Source: Stropharia rugosoannulata | Taxonomy: Eukaryota > Basidiomycota > Agaricomycetes > Agaricales > Strophariaceae | Length of the DNA stretch: 64,000 nt | Reading direction: 5' to 3' | Assembly (NCBI GenBank): GCA_028532985.1 | Contig: JANCIK010000005.1 | Span: 3,540,501-3,604,500, forward strand | Shown here: positions 12,038 through 23,948 of the stretch, one piece after another | Position numbering within the stretch: position 1 is the first letter of the stretch | Layout: each line of letters starts with the position of its first letter | Position numbers and translations under genes: made by a program | The notes under the pieces: generated by a model | Databases searched by the model: none | Seen by the model: only the letters and a program-made list of their open reading frames with translations | Told to the model about the DNA's origin: nothing

Positions 12038-15000
12038 ATGTCAGAGATTAGCAATAACAGACAGTTTCGAGAGCTGTGTCTGCCACTGAGACATGAAGAT
12101 GGTGCTGTGGCAGAGAGTGTCGAGTCTTATACACAATATTTGTAAGTGATTTACTCTGCCTTCTTCAAAGTGTTAACCTTGATGTCTGCAACTCCGTAGG
12201 TCAACCGTGCGCCGTAAGCAGGACTTACACCAAGCATGTTTGAAACTCGATCTCTATGCCCCAAAGTCTGCGAGCCTTGCTCGATTGCGTACAGTGTTAA
12301 TTGATTACAGGTATGTATATTACATTTACTATGCAAACATCGAGTACTTACATGTCACAAGCTTTCCAGATCAAGACTCTACGTCCACAGCTCCGAATTT
12401 GGATCAAACTGAAGTCAACCTCGAGTTCAGCGACCTAGGAGATGACGACGACGAAGCCTTGGTGGCTCAGTTTGCTGTTGAAGGTGCTGATGCAGAGGAA
12501 ATACTGGGTTATGATGATGAAGACGAACTAGAAGAAGAATTGGAGGAACAAGAAAGACTCTTAGATAGTGATGAGGCATTTAATGAATACAAGCGCACCA
12601 TACGACTTGAAGAAAACTATCGTTTCGAGCAAAACAGGCGCGCAGGAGGGAGAAGCACACAAGCATCGATTATTAGGGATTGGGAGGTAAGTCAACACCA
12701 CTAAATTAGCATGTATAAGGTCAACATAACTTTCCATTAGGATTTTGTATCTGATGCCCTTTCCAAAGGACAAATACGCGACCGCATAATTGACGAGCAT
12801 CATCTACTGCTCTATATACGGCACTGCGCAGAGCGGTGCAAGAGAGACCGAAGGCGAATGGATATTGAAGGAACATTTGTTGGTGCAGTAAGTTATACTC
12901 TCAAAATATACTCCGAAGTTATCCAATGCTTACAGAGCTCGCACAAAGCCACAATTAAAGAAGCTATATTTTGGTGCCTTGCGCATTCGCAAAACCCAGG
13001 AAGCTGACGACCCCAGTATTACTCTCACTCGTCCAGTCACATCCGTACATGTCTGGGACTCAATTAAGGGCCGCATGAGGGAGGCAATAGATCGTGCACG
13101 ACGGTATTTACCACAAAAAAGAGTTGTATATAGCCTGTACTAACTGTGGCTCTCATTGCTCAGTGGGTTGGTTCCTGGCGAAGATGCACCAGACATCGTT
13201 GCAAACACCTTTTTGGCAAGTATCACACCGGAGCAAATAATTGATGTTGGTCAAGGATTCTTAATGCACCGTCAATGTGAGTGTTATTTAAACTTCAAGT
13301 TTCCGAAACATAATATTCAATAATTTGTAACTAGTACACTCTGCATTAAATGGACACCTGTCTTGGACAGCACAGAATGCCACTGCAAATCGCGGAGATG
13401 ACTTCCGAGCACTCAAGCTAGCTGAGCTTCAGCCTTGGACGTTTTTGCATCCAAATGGCCGCAATTCAATTCCATGTATTTTATTTTGTCAAGGAGAAGA
13501 AAAAGCGGGCACTGCACGTGGAATGAAGACACGGGTGAATCCCACATACGGTGTAATAATTGCCCATAAGGATGCGCGTCTATGCGCCATTGGTGCGCTT
13601 GCTTTCAAGACGCATCACCTGCATGACGTACTTAATATCACGGAGTCTGAAACGATAAATTGGTCCTGGAATAGCTCGTGGCGAGAGGTATGTATTCATG
13701 AGTTTTGGTACCATATTGATATTCATTACTACGGTGATAGATACGTGTTTTACACGGGCAAAAGTCGCCAAGAACACCATATAACCAATCCAGTCTATAT
13801 AACCTATATGTTTCTGGATTTAAAAAAGCAGGTTTTGTGTCCAAGGTTAAAGTTCACCTTCCTCGTCATAGTACGGGCTATCAGCATGAACGGCTCGGGT
13901 ACAGTGCTAGATGATTGTTATATTGACATTTGCTAACCTTTTTTTCTGTTAGTATTGATGCACAAGAGACGGCCAGGCTGGGATGGAAAGCACACCAGAC
14001 ATTTATGGATCATTATGCTCCATCGATGTCCAAACCGGTAATGTGGTATGTCAATTGAATATAAGCTTGACTAACAGTGCAATACAGGCAGTACTTGGCT
14101 GTCATGGATATAAGGAAGACGAAACCTATGATCCTATTTGGAGGCATGTTCACGTACCAGATAAGTTTCTTAACCTGGTATGTCCCATGGCCGAAGATAT
14201 TCACGCATCAATCGTTGGTCGTGAGAATCTGATTGGCGCTTCAAATTACTGGTCAATGGTAATCTTTATGAGGCCGTTTCTCTTTCAGGTAAGGACATTA
14301 TCTCATGATGTATTGATTGGTCTGAAACTACATCCCGACAGTGCGGTGCCACTCTCTTCCAAACCTGTCCGCAATCGCCTATTTTTAAACTTCCCGCACT
14401 TGCAAATACAGACGTGCGAAACTGGATGCGTGACGAGTTTCCGCGTGCTCTTTCTCTCCTCCAAGCCAGTGCAGGGGACCCAGTCGAGATAGAACGCGTA
14501 CAGAATGAGCTCTTACGTCGAAATTTAAATCAGCTTTACACTCTTCTAGACATTCAGACCACCCAGATTAAAACATTGTCTGAGAACTTCAACCGGCGCA
14601 CAGCTGTTCTGTCTCCTACAAAAGGCTTTGCTTTAGATACATATCATAGTCGATATGTAAATACAGGTGCACACAGTACTGGTGTGTATTTTGTATCCCC
14701 TTCAACCAAACTAGCCTTACTAACTATTCTTAGCTTCGACTTCCAATCATACTATCTTTCCCATATCACAGCAAGCACATTCCGTGCCACACACACCTGT
14801 TCGAACATCTGTGGCTCTTCCTGATTTATCAATCGAGACAGATACAGGAATATATATCTCTGAGTCTGATGGAATGTTGCGAGGATATGCGAATGAATCG
14901 CCAAAATCAAGAGGTCAGAGCCGTGAAAAAACACAGGTGGACTTAGTATTACCACGGCTTGAGGCATTCACACCACGCGGTATGTTTACACATCAATTGC

Positions 15001-15670
15001 GATAGTTGGATGCAAAGATTACTTACAAAATATTATAGGAGATACACAGCTTCTGTGGCATCCTATGCTTGGCCAAAAGTCTGCCACATGGGATCAAGTC
15101 TTCAGCCTAATTAAGCGCCCAGAATTACTATGGGAATGCTGGGGTCCACTAAAATCCCTGGATAAGTATAGCTTAGACGAGATCTGGCAATGCTACGACT
15201 CGGGCGAGCATTTATTTTCAGATGGCATGCAGACTGGACTTAAACCACCGCTACGAAAGGTTGAGCTCCACTTTCATGCATCATGGCGGCCAGAGAGCAA
15301 GGTAATTTTATAATCTATCAACATTTCATCTATACCTCATTACTATATACAGCATAGAAAAGCCTGGGAACGGTTTCGCGAGATTCCTGAGTTTATCGAA
15401 GGCGAATGCCAGGCTCGGAGTGTGTCACCTGCCATAGTTATCAACGAGCTTGAAGAAATGCGCATGCAAGATTCTTCGAAGATGAAATTGGGTTTATCTG
15501 CGCTTGCACAACAACTTAAAGCACTCCGTAAAGAAAAGGCCCAATCCATTCCCAAGGAAAGTAATCAAAGCGCCTCTACACCGCTTAATGAGCATGTTGG
15601 TCAAGGAGGCACTAAGCGTAGTGCTGTAATTGCCTCGAGGCGTAGAGTAAAGAAGAAAAGATTAGACTAG
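12038..15670 (+). CDS. Crypton-like tyrosine recombinase (NDC10-II fold) with GCR1-like C-terminus
   Basis: Predicted 951-aa protein from 14 exons: 12038-12141, 12200-12310, 12362-12686, 12741-12887, 12949-13103, 13164-13276, 13335-13687, 13741-13898, 13953-14037, 14088-14288, 14342-14656, 14772-14979, 15039-15301, 15353-15670. All phases close. Residues about 35-72 resemble a SAP-type DNA-binding helix pair, followed by an acidic linker. The centre matches the tyrosine-recombinase fold shared by NDC10 domain II and Crypton transposases: candidate Arg343 in GDDFRALKLAEL, HLPR (His475, Arg478) and FMDHYA (Tyr510). The C-terminus has tryptophan-spaced segments (WECWGPL, DEIWQCYD) like the GCR1_C DNA-binding domain of fungal Cryptons, then a basic tail. 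No stop or frameshift interrupts it. It likely cuts and joins DNA in the nucleus. A domesticated DNA-binding role is possible. Confidence 0.82.
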
Positions 15671-15825
15671 ACCAGGACTTTGTAGCTGCACGATAAGTAA
15701 TGTGATAAGTAATGTGATAGTGTCTCAGTAACAATAAGGTGTGCTCAAGGGAAATAATGATCGATGAAATGGAAACACATCTCTTTCCTTTACTTCGACT
15801 TTGACATACATTCAAGCCAGTGAAA

Positions 15826-17663
15826 ATGGGAGTTAACGGACTTTGGCCAGTAAGAAGCGTGATATAACAGATATATGACGATACACTCAACATTTTCCAG
15901 AGAATTGAGGATGTTGGCAAGCAGAAATCACTCGAATTGTTCTTAGCAGAGGCAGCAATCGCAAAACGATCAGAAAATGGATTAAATGCAACCTACCGTG
16001 TTGCTGTGGATATTAGGTATTACATTCACATTCTTAGCTCGATTTTTTTCGTACTGAAGAGCCGTTCTGAAGTCCCCTTATGGCTGAGTGCACAGCCGGT
16101 ACATTTGCAGCAGGAGTGAATAAACAATTGCCTGGAGGAGCAGTTTATCTCTTTTTCTTGAGACTCTGTGAGTTTCTCAAGTGTCCCGTAACATTTATAT
16201 TCGTATTTGATGGACCTGAACGACCAAAAATTAAACGGGAGCATGAGGTCCAGCATAAAGCCTTAGTTTGGGAGCAGCCAGTACGCAAAATAATCAGTAG
16301 TTTTGGGTACTATGCGCATAATGTATGTTTCTTGCTTCTTAACCACTTGGTCAATATCTGATTGAGTACTCATTAGGCGCCAGGCGAGGCAGAAGCCGAG
16401 CTCGCAGAGCTCAATCGACATGGTGTTGTTGACACTGTTCTTACAAGCGACAGTGATATATTTGTTTTTGGTGCCAGTACAGTATTGCGCATGTATGTCC
16501 AACTATGCACCCAGGTTGGGACACTAAATTGACAGTAACCTTATCCGATGTAGGCTTCCCAAGGCAGCACGCAAGAAATTCGACGATGAGGTTCAGCTAT
16601 TCACATCCAATAGTGTGCAGTCTCGCTATTCTAACCGCAACGAGCTTATTATGTTTGCTTTGTTATGTGGTGGTGACTACGACAAAGGCATACCTAATTG
16701 TGGTCCAGCAACTGCATATCATCTCCTAGACCGTGGTTTTGGGAGCCAGCTGTGCCATGGATTTGAGTTCTACCAAGGTCAGAAGTTGGACGAGTTTCTG
16801 GTGAGCTGGCGGAACTCACTATCCGTTGCGCTCAACATGAAAGTACCTGTCGACTTCCCTAGTTCGACAGTACTCCAAGCATACATGAACCCGATTACTT
16901 CATGGTCCAAATCTGCTTCTGTTGCACTGCCGTCCTGGGTCTCTCGTGAGCCCTGTCTGTCAATGTTGACTCAGATAGGCATGGAACACTTTCTATGGAC
17001 ATCGGAGTCTGTTCTGAAAAAAGAGTTTGCGCGCTTAGTATGGCCCGGGGTTTTTCTACAGATGCTATACTCAGTGAGTATCTCTCCTAGATAAATTATT
17101 GCTCGCTTACCGGTTTATAGCCCTTGGCGCTGTACGATCAATCGAAACGGCTCTTGAGGACGCCTAATGCATATGTTATTGTTCTCCAGAACTCCAGGCA
17201 GGTGCGGCAGGGCCGTCATGGACTGGGCGCTCCTCAACCACGGATGACGGCATCGACTAGCAACCTAATTTCTCTCATGAACCGTGGATATGTTTCTGAT
17301 GACAGGGATACTGTCAGTGTTTGGGTGCCAGCAGCAACCTATCTTCCCGAAGAGTTGAAATTGTTGCATGAGCGCTCTGCTTGTGAAGCAGAGCCAGGTA
17401 CTTCTCAGCCGGAGCGCGCAATTAACTGGCTTGGTGACCGAGCCAACGAGGAAGCGCAACACATCTTGACTCCTCCAGCCGAGCACAACAGACATAGTGG
17501 GGTAGACCGAGAGGTAATTGACCTCACTCATTTGGACGACGATGACAACAACCAAGCCCCGAAACGCTGGCTTGGATTTATTGACCTCACGGGCAACGAC
17601 AGCGATGATGATGATAACAAAACCATTGTTGCCAACGAAGTCATTGATTTAACACTCGATTGA
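15826..17663 (+). CDS. XPG/GEN1-like structure-specific nuclease with three SIM-like motifs
   Basis: Predicted 522-aa protein of the FEN1/XPG/GEN1 family, which cuts flaps or branched DNA. Exons 15826-15849, 15901-16016, 16073-16322, 16377-16492, 16554-17073 and 17121-17663 are phase-consistent. The start gives MGVNGLWP, the family's obligatory N-terminus. Metal-ligand residues are visible: Asp45 (VAVDIS), Asp93 (VFDGPERP), Glu134/Glu136 (APGEAEAE), Asp155/Asp157 (SDSDIFVFG) and Asp210 (CGGDYDKG). The C-terminal tail has three hydrophobic-acidic motifs, VIDLT, FIDLT and VIDLT at 474, 495 and 516, followed by acidic runs, the classic form of SUMO-interacting motifs. It lies 155 bp after the Crypton-like gene on the same strand, which suggests shared mobility or function. 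The exon 2/3 junction (AAG acceptor) is the least standard. Confidence 0.85.
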
Positions 17664-19342
17664 TCAGGCAGTGTGCGTGTGTCTGAATTGTTTGAATAGT
17701 GTATATTGATTGTATATTGTATGTGATCGCACTTAGCTAGCCGCATTCTGTGTAGCTACTCCAATATGTATTGCCAATGTATTTTATCTTCGTGTTATCT
17801 TTGTATCTTCGTCCTCACATATGGGAGCCAGTTGGGGATTTTCCAGGGACGCCATCCACGCCATCCATCCGTCCTGTTCCCCCATCCATCCGTCCTGTTC
17901 CCCGTTCCGTTCACGTCCTGTTCCCCGTATTCCGTCCCATTTGCGTGCCTTCACGTCCAGTACCGACAACGAGCGCGCCTAGAGGTAAGTGGCCGGTTAC
18001 ACTCAAGACCCCAAAAGGGGACTCACCTATGTCCGAAAATTTGCCATAACGAGCCAGGACATTGTGACTGCCGTTGCTCCCCTCCCCGCCAAACGATGGT
18101 GACCTCGGAAGAGGTGCCGAGCTAGTGGACACTTAGCAGAATGGAGACGAGGGGCGCGGGGGACGAGGAGGGTAACAAAAAGACTACATTCAACCCATGG
18201 GCCACTACGAACGGTGGCTCGATTACATAAGATATTAATAAGCGGGCCGGTGACGCGGCGCTTGTGCCCGCGTCCCAAGTCACAGGGAGTTCGCTAGAGA
18301 ACATTCAGACCGTGGGGGACCTTAGCTTTCAGCACGGTGATTTGTCGCCAAAACAGCGACAGGACCGCCCAGCCAGTTCTTCGAACCTGCTTGGAGCGGT
18401 CACGCGCTTGCAGATGTTATGTAATACATGAGAGTTCGAGACCCAGCTGGGGACGAGCCTAGCAGGCGGTAAATATCTCACAGTAAGTCCAGACTCTCAC
18501 GCCGGTAATCGGGCGCTTACTAGAGCGCGCGGGGACTTCATTTAGCTACGATTATGTAGATACCAATGCGTACAACTTGAACTAAGTACGAAAGTGTACA
18601 TGCTTGTGCATTATAATATGGCGTCGGGTCGCAGAGCTAGCTTGAGCGCATAGCCCCTGCTGGTCTGGTGTTACACCCGTGAAGAGCAGGCTGGGAGTGG
18701 GGGGCTGCACGGAGCTCGCGGGCCGCGCCTTCAGTTCAACAACAACAATGCAACGATGTCGTGTCCATTCTTGGTCCTTTCCTTTCCTCCAGCCACCCAT
18801 GCCAGACTTCCTCCGCTTCTTTCTATCAACTACAACAACTCACTCAAGACACAAACCCAATCTGCCCACTGCTGTCTGGGGCTAACTCGAGGTTGATTGC
18901 CACCTTTATGAAGGGATGAATCTCCCTTTCAGACCTAGTAATGCCGTGTCTGCACACATAGGTCTTTCACTGTACCGGTCGGAGTCACCGTCCCTTGACC
19001 GTCTCTTGTCCTGACATCCAGCAACGATTATCTGTCCCTATCTTGCTCCGCAATACCCTCTGTTGCTTATGGTGCAGTCTTGTTTTCCATTGGTCCTGAC
19101 AACTACAAAGGTTGAACTGCGGATGCTGCGTATCCTATCCCGGAGCGGGGTGCTTGAAACTTTCTCCACACTGTTTCACCCGAGATTCATGCAGCAAACC
19201 ATTGGCTCTCTGGCAGATCAATACTCTGAGACTAATGTTCGCCATCAGCACCTACAGTCCCCAATGATAACATCGCGAGGTCGTTATGTCTAGCCTTTTC
19301 CTTCGCTCAAATTCACTATTTCAACGGGCTTGACTACAGCAT
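17664..19342. other. Intergenic region
   Basis: No coding chain supported over about 1.7 kb. It contains a short pyrimidine-rich tandem repeat (listed separately) and a stretch near 18,340-18,480 with a GTTCGAGACC word that resembles a tRNA B box but cannot be folded into a tRNA. The last few hundred bases contain short open segments that may be further remains of the RasGEF gene fragment that follows. Confidence 0.45.
17849..17930. repeat. Imperfect tandem repeat with ATCCGTCCTGTTCCCC core
   Basis: The word atccgtcctgttcccc occurs twice within about 40 bp and a third, shorter copy (cgtcctgttccccg) follows. It is a small C/T-rich minisatellite downstream of the nuclease gene. Confidence 0.8.
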
Positions 19343-19513
19343 ACACAGAGGATTTTACTTGCGGCGACAATCGAACGATGGATTGCTCAGCTCACCAGCG
19401 ATCTTAACTACGACGAACTGTTAAACTTCTTTCTTACCTATAGGACTTACGTGAGCGGGGTGGATTTGTCTCGTCTCATCTGCAGGTTTCACTGGGCTTT
19501 GCAAGCTCCTGCA
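19343..19513 (+). pseudogene. RasGEF N-terminal domain fragment (LTE1/CDC25-type)
   Basis: A 57-codon open segment reads as the RasGEF N-terminal motif of fungal guanine-nucleotide exchange factors: ILLAATIERWIAQLTSDLN, then DELLNFFLTYRTYVSGVDL, then LICRFHWALQ. After HWALQAPA the frame stays open for a while but the resemblance stops, and no RasGEF catalytic (CDC25) domain follows; a NACHT gene begins 125 bp downstream. No matching start or upstream exon was found. It is best read as a displaced piece of a host GEF gene, or as a 5' exon captured beside the NACHT gene. Confidence 0.7.
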
Positions 19514-19638
19514 TCTAGCGCTATTGATGGCAGGTCACGCCGGCGGCCGCACGGACCTATGGATAGATCACATGACTCAACAGTGCGATGTAGTAGGGTA
19601 TTGTACCTCCGTCCGACTCTGACAATCCTTGGGCCAGC

Positions 19639-21379
19639 ATGCGTTCAGCAGAATTAACCGTTCCTGCGGGCGTTCTCAATAACGCACAAGGGGTTCTCAT
19701 CACTGGCGGTCATTTCATTGTTAACAACGCCGCCAGAGGTATGGTACTCTCCTTAAGGATCTCGAAGTTCTGTAATAATGAACCATGTTACTTAGGTACT
19801 TTCGAACCGCTCCTGGCGAGGGTAGAGCCCTCGGCATATGCCCAGAAGATAAACACCCCCCGATGTTTTCCCAGTACCCGTCGCAATATCCTCGATTCCT
19901 TCATCAACAGGATAACATTAGACATGCACGAATGTTTCTGGCTTGCATGGTTGTACGGCGCTGCAGGAGCCGGGAAAACAGCTATTTCCCGAACAATCTA
20001 TGATCTATGTATCTCAAGAGGAATATCTGTGGCAAGTTTTTTCTTTTCCCGTTTGAATCCCTCGCGAAGTACTATCCACCCTCTTGTCGCTACACTCGCC
20101 TACCAGATCATACGGCTTATACCCTCGGTCAAGACCTTTGTCACTCAGGCCATTGAGGCTAACCCACTGATCTTCAGACAGACATGCGATACTCAGATAG
20201 GCGAGCTCGTTGTCGAACCTTTGCTGCGTCTACACGAAACTGGTGAAATCTTCAAATTGCTCCTCCTCATCGACGGCCTGGACGAATGTGAAGGGGAAAT
20301 GAACCAGGTCAACCTCATCACGACTCTAGGACGGCTTTTATCCTCTAAAAGACTACCCGTATACGTGCTTATAAGTAGCCGTTCTGAATACCACCTTAGG
20401 ATGGCTTTCAATGCATCCGACCTTGCACCCCATATATATCACATTTCATTAGATGACCATCATGTCTTTCATCCCAATGGCGACATATTAATGTATCTCA
20501 ATGACAGTATTCTGATAATCCGCCAAACTCACCCGTTGGCACATTGCCTTGGTCCCGACTGGCCTCCAGCGTATCACATCCAGAACATTGTCGAAAAGGC
20601 GTCTGGCCAGTTCATATACGCTGCTGTGGTGGTCAAGTTTCTATCTCAGCCTAATGCTAGCCCTGCCTCCCAACTCGACATCATCGCTGGCTTACTGCCT
20701 TCGACAGGGCCATTCACGCCATTTGCGGAGCTCGATGCTCTTTACTGCCATATTTTCTCAACAGTGCCCAACCTCGCCACGACAATGGAGTTTTTGTCGT
20801 ACATCTTGCTCACGAATGAAGACGACCCCGCTGGGAGGATCTCTGCCTTCTTCAACGTACGGCCCGATACCGTGTTTGCAACATTTGCCCCGCTGGCATC
20901 TGTGGTCGACTGTGGGCTCTCGCGGTTTCGATTTCTTCACGCGTCCCTCCGGGACTTCTTGACCGACAAAACGCGCTCTCTTGATTACTACATTGACAGA
21001 GATATATGGAGCACGCAATATGCGATTTTCTGGTATCAGGCGCATAGCCTTAAAGGTATCTATGACCGTCGACCTATTGCGGCTATAGTTACTGACCTCC
21101 CGATACACAGCTTCCGTTTGCGAGGATATACTTCAGTTTCTCAAATATGCGCGGCCGGTCAATCAGCTGAAAGCTTGCATATCGATGTTCGATCCAGCGG
21201 AGCATCCTGCCTTTACCTCGGAGCGCGTCGGTGAATATTTCACTGCTCTCAGGGACCTAGTATGTATATCCGTGTAAATGTTGTGCGTGCTATGCCGTTG
21301 ACATAATGCTCTGCAGGAATCTAGAACTCCGACTACAGCGGACGTGTTCCGTCTATCAAGCCCATTTGCGCTGCGGTGA
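19639..21379 (+). CDS. NACHT-domain NTPase (NLR-like), short form
   Basis: Predicted 523-aa STAND NTPase of the fungal NLR-like class. Exons 19639-19738, 19796-21055, 21111-21259 and 21317-21379 are phase-consistent. Walker A is GAAGAGKT (about residues 88-95) and Walker B is LLLLIDGLDEC (about 188-198), both intact. ISSRSEYHLR fits the sensor region, and FRFLHASLRDFLTD is the conserved winged-helix end of fungal NACHT proteins. The N-terminus has the NAQGVLITGGHF segment common before basidiomycete NACHT domains, but no recognised effector domain. The protein ends soon after the NACHT module, without WD40, ankyrin or TPR repeats, so it is shorter than most family members. Intron 1 is 57 nt and free of stops, so its retention would add 19 residues. 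A role in non-self recognition or cell death is family-based inference. Confidence 0.85.
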
Positions 21380-22348
21380 CGCATATCCCAATTTTGCATA
21401 GCAAAGTTACGTATTCGCAAATGCCGGTCCTAAGTTGACAGGTCGACCAACCACCATCGCCAGCCACCACCACGACCCTCTCCTCTCACTGCATATCTTC
21501 TACATCCTCCGGAGCCTTTTGGTTAATAGGCCCTCCATTCAACAAATCTCTGTCAAGCAATCCATGTAACACTATATCATCTCCGCACTGCTTTCATTTA
21601 GATTTCCTCGCTATCGACATGTACTGTTAAACGTCCTACTTTTCTAATTAACGCATTCTGTACTCCAGTTGAATTCTGATCTGGGGGGAAACGAGGTTTC
21701 AGCCTTCAGGCGATTGACTTCTTTTGCGCGTCCATTAAGGGTTCGTCAAAAACCCTGGATTCAACGGCACAATCAAGACAAAATCAAGATGCAATGCGGC
21801 CAAATTTGACGACAATACGCGACGTGTGTTCATCGAGTGATCCCGAAGCAAATGAACTGGCGCTAAATAGCCGGAGCGATTGTACGAGCGACTTCGAAAC
21901 GTTTTCGATACGAGGGAAGGCCCCTTGGTTGCAAGATTTCATTAGGCTTTACGTAAATATGCCTTCTCAGAAACCACGTGTCATGCCCTTGTATTCTTGT
22001 CGCTTTCTTACCAACTTCCTCTTACTGTTTTGTCTCAACAAGCTCCCTTCCTCTTGCGCGGTCACGAGAACTTGTGAGCTAACTGCAGTCTGAGACCTCT
22101 TACTACTGCCTTCCTAACTAACCCATCGTTCGTATTTAGCCGAGGCCGACCTACCGAGTTGACAAAAATGTATTCTTATACCAATCGTAACAAGGCTGCC
22201 ATCCTCGCCTCAGTATAAGGTATGTATAATGGCTTTGTTCTCCTAACGTCGTGGTCATGGATACGGAATAACAAGAGTTTCTTTGAACGATACTTAACGG
22301 AATATCCTTCAGTCGTGTTCCTCGCTCTTGATCCCCCGTATCCAAGAA
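21380..22348. other. Intergenic region
   Basis: About 1 kb with no supported gene. One open frame (21794-22093, plus strand) begins with ATG but has no recognisable domain or splice partner and was not called. Confidence 0.4.
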
Positions 22349-23948
22349 ATGGCAGCAGTTGGTACGTTAAATGTTTGTTACCCTATGCGCGCGAGGCTGA
22401 ACACTCTTCCAGGTATACATACTCTTACCAATGTTACTTTATCACTCTACTCTCGCGCAAGTAAGTTGGCCAATCGTACCATCTCGCCACGTTTGAAGCT
22501 GACGTTGAGTAGAATTGCGTGTCATAGATTTTGCTTTGCGACGATGGGACCCGTTCAGAGATTTACCCCAGGAAGTATTACGGGAAATCCTGACATATGC
22601 AATCTTCATGTCTACACCTACTGAAGAAGAACTTTTGGTCTCTCCACTCATTGGAGCCAATGTGGGCTCACCGTTTCCCCTCTCCCAAGTATGTCAGCGA
22701 TGGCGCAACATCATCAATAGTTACTCTACGTTCTGGACCGATGTCTATGTCTACCGACCGAGTCGTACCCACGCTCATCGCCTTGAGCTCTGGATGGAAC
22801 GGTCGAAACACAGGACGCTCCGTATAGCTGTAGAAGAGTCCTCAGAGGTGTCTGTGAGCGAGTTGCGCGCCACGGACCTCATCATCGCCATATTGGCCAA
22901 GCATCGCCGGCGCTGGGGGAGTGTTTCTTTCGACCTTTGCGAGCCGACGCGATCGCTGACAAAGGCGTTCCTTCATACGGATACATTGGGTCGACTTTTC
23001 GATGTCAATTTATCGTTCGAATATGATGAAGAGATGCCTGAGAAAATGCTCAACCGAATTTCATCACTTCACTCGCGACTCACCCACATTCAACGACTAG
23101 AATCTCTGAAATGGAGAGCGCCCGTGATATCTCCTCTCGAATTTAGTCCACGACTGCAATATGTCGAGCTCAGTGGGCCTATAGACGTCAGGGAGCTTGC
23201 AGAATTTATGAGAAACTGTTATAATTTGGTCAGTCTGTCCGCCCGGAGCTTATTTTTGCACGAAGACATGTTGGACGCCCCTGTTGCACGAATAAACCTG
23301 CCCAACCTCAGATCACTCATCCTTACTCTACACCCTCAAGACCCGTCTCCACTGCCCGTTATATTCGACTACTTCGCCGCCTCCTCCCTTACCAGCTTGC
23401 AACTTCAAAATGTGCGTCCGACTAACGTGCAGGATGCCGAAGCGCCCTCCGACCGGAACTCTATTTGCAAGTTCCTCGATGCCTCAAATTGTACGCTGAC
23501 TATTCTCAACTTGCACGTACTCGACGAGCCTGCGGATGAGTTCAAAGCATGGATCACCATGCCATGGTTGCACTCCTTGACCTCGCTCTGCCTCGCTGGG
23601 GGCATTGTCGACAATGCTCTGCTGGAGGCGCTCACGTGGCGTTTCAGGCAGGACTGTCACTCTGGCGAGCGGGTGCGCAACCTCTTCCCGAAGCTCCGCG
23701 ACCTGGGACTGTCAACATGTGCGGGAGATGTAGACGAGGGTATCCTGCTGCGCATGGTAAGCTCGCGTATGTGGACGCCCGCCGATCCGCTACAGCTCGC
23801 CGTAGAGAAAACAGACGTGCGGACCCTGCATCTTTGGGTCCGTGAATGCACAGACAAGATGGTTGCGTACGAGGAGATGATTACACGCTGTGCGGAACGG
23901 GGGAATGCGGCAGAGGAAAAACGCGAGCTGGTTTTCAGATGGGTCTGA
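22349..23948 (+). CDS. F-box-like protein with LRR-type C-terminus
   Basis: F-box family protein, presumably an SCF ubiquitin-ligase substrate adaptor. The motif RDLPQEVLREILTYA, followed after a loop by PLSQVCQRWRNIINS and FWTDVYVY, is the usual fungal F-box arrangement. The remaining about 380 residues contain regularly spaced leucine-rich segments (LRYVEL-like, NLRSLILTL, LTSLQL, LTILNL, LTSLCLAGG) typical of LRR folds. The large exon begins at 22513 after a TAG acceptor. I join it to two small upstream exons (22349-22361 and 22413-22460), which start with ATG and keep phase; this 5' end is a model, not a certainty. The stop is TGA at 23946-23948. The substrate is unknown. Confidence 0.75.

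Larger units (their letters stand above)
12038..17663 (+). mobile_element. Candidate two-gene Crypton-type element
   Basis: This is inference. The recombinase gene and the XPG-like nuclease gene are co-oriented and separated by only 155 bp, in a stretch with gene-free flanks of about 1.1 and 1.7 kb. Cryptons lack terminal inverted repeats, so their ends cannot be found by eye; I could not identify the element borders, and the coordinates given are only those of the two genes. The nuclease may instead be an unrelated neighbour. Confidence 0.4.

Noticed and set aside
18430..18470. GAGTTCGAGACCC resembling a tRNA B box
   Set aside because: No A box at a proper distance and no cloverleaf stems could be paired on either strand.
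21794..22093. ATG-started open frame of 99 codons between the NACHT and F-box genes
   Set aside because: No recognisable motif, no consistent splice partner, and the second half changes to an unrelated composition.
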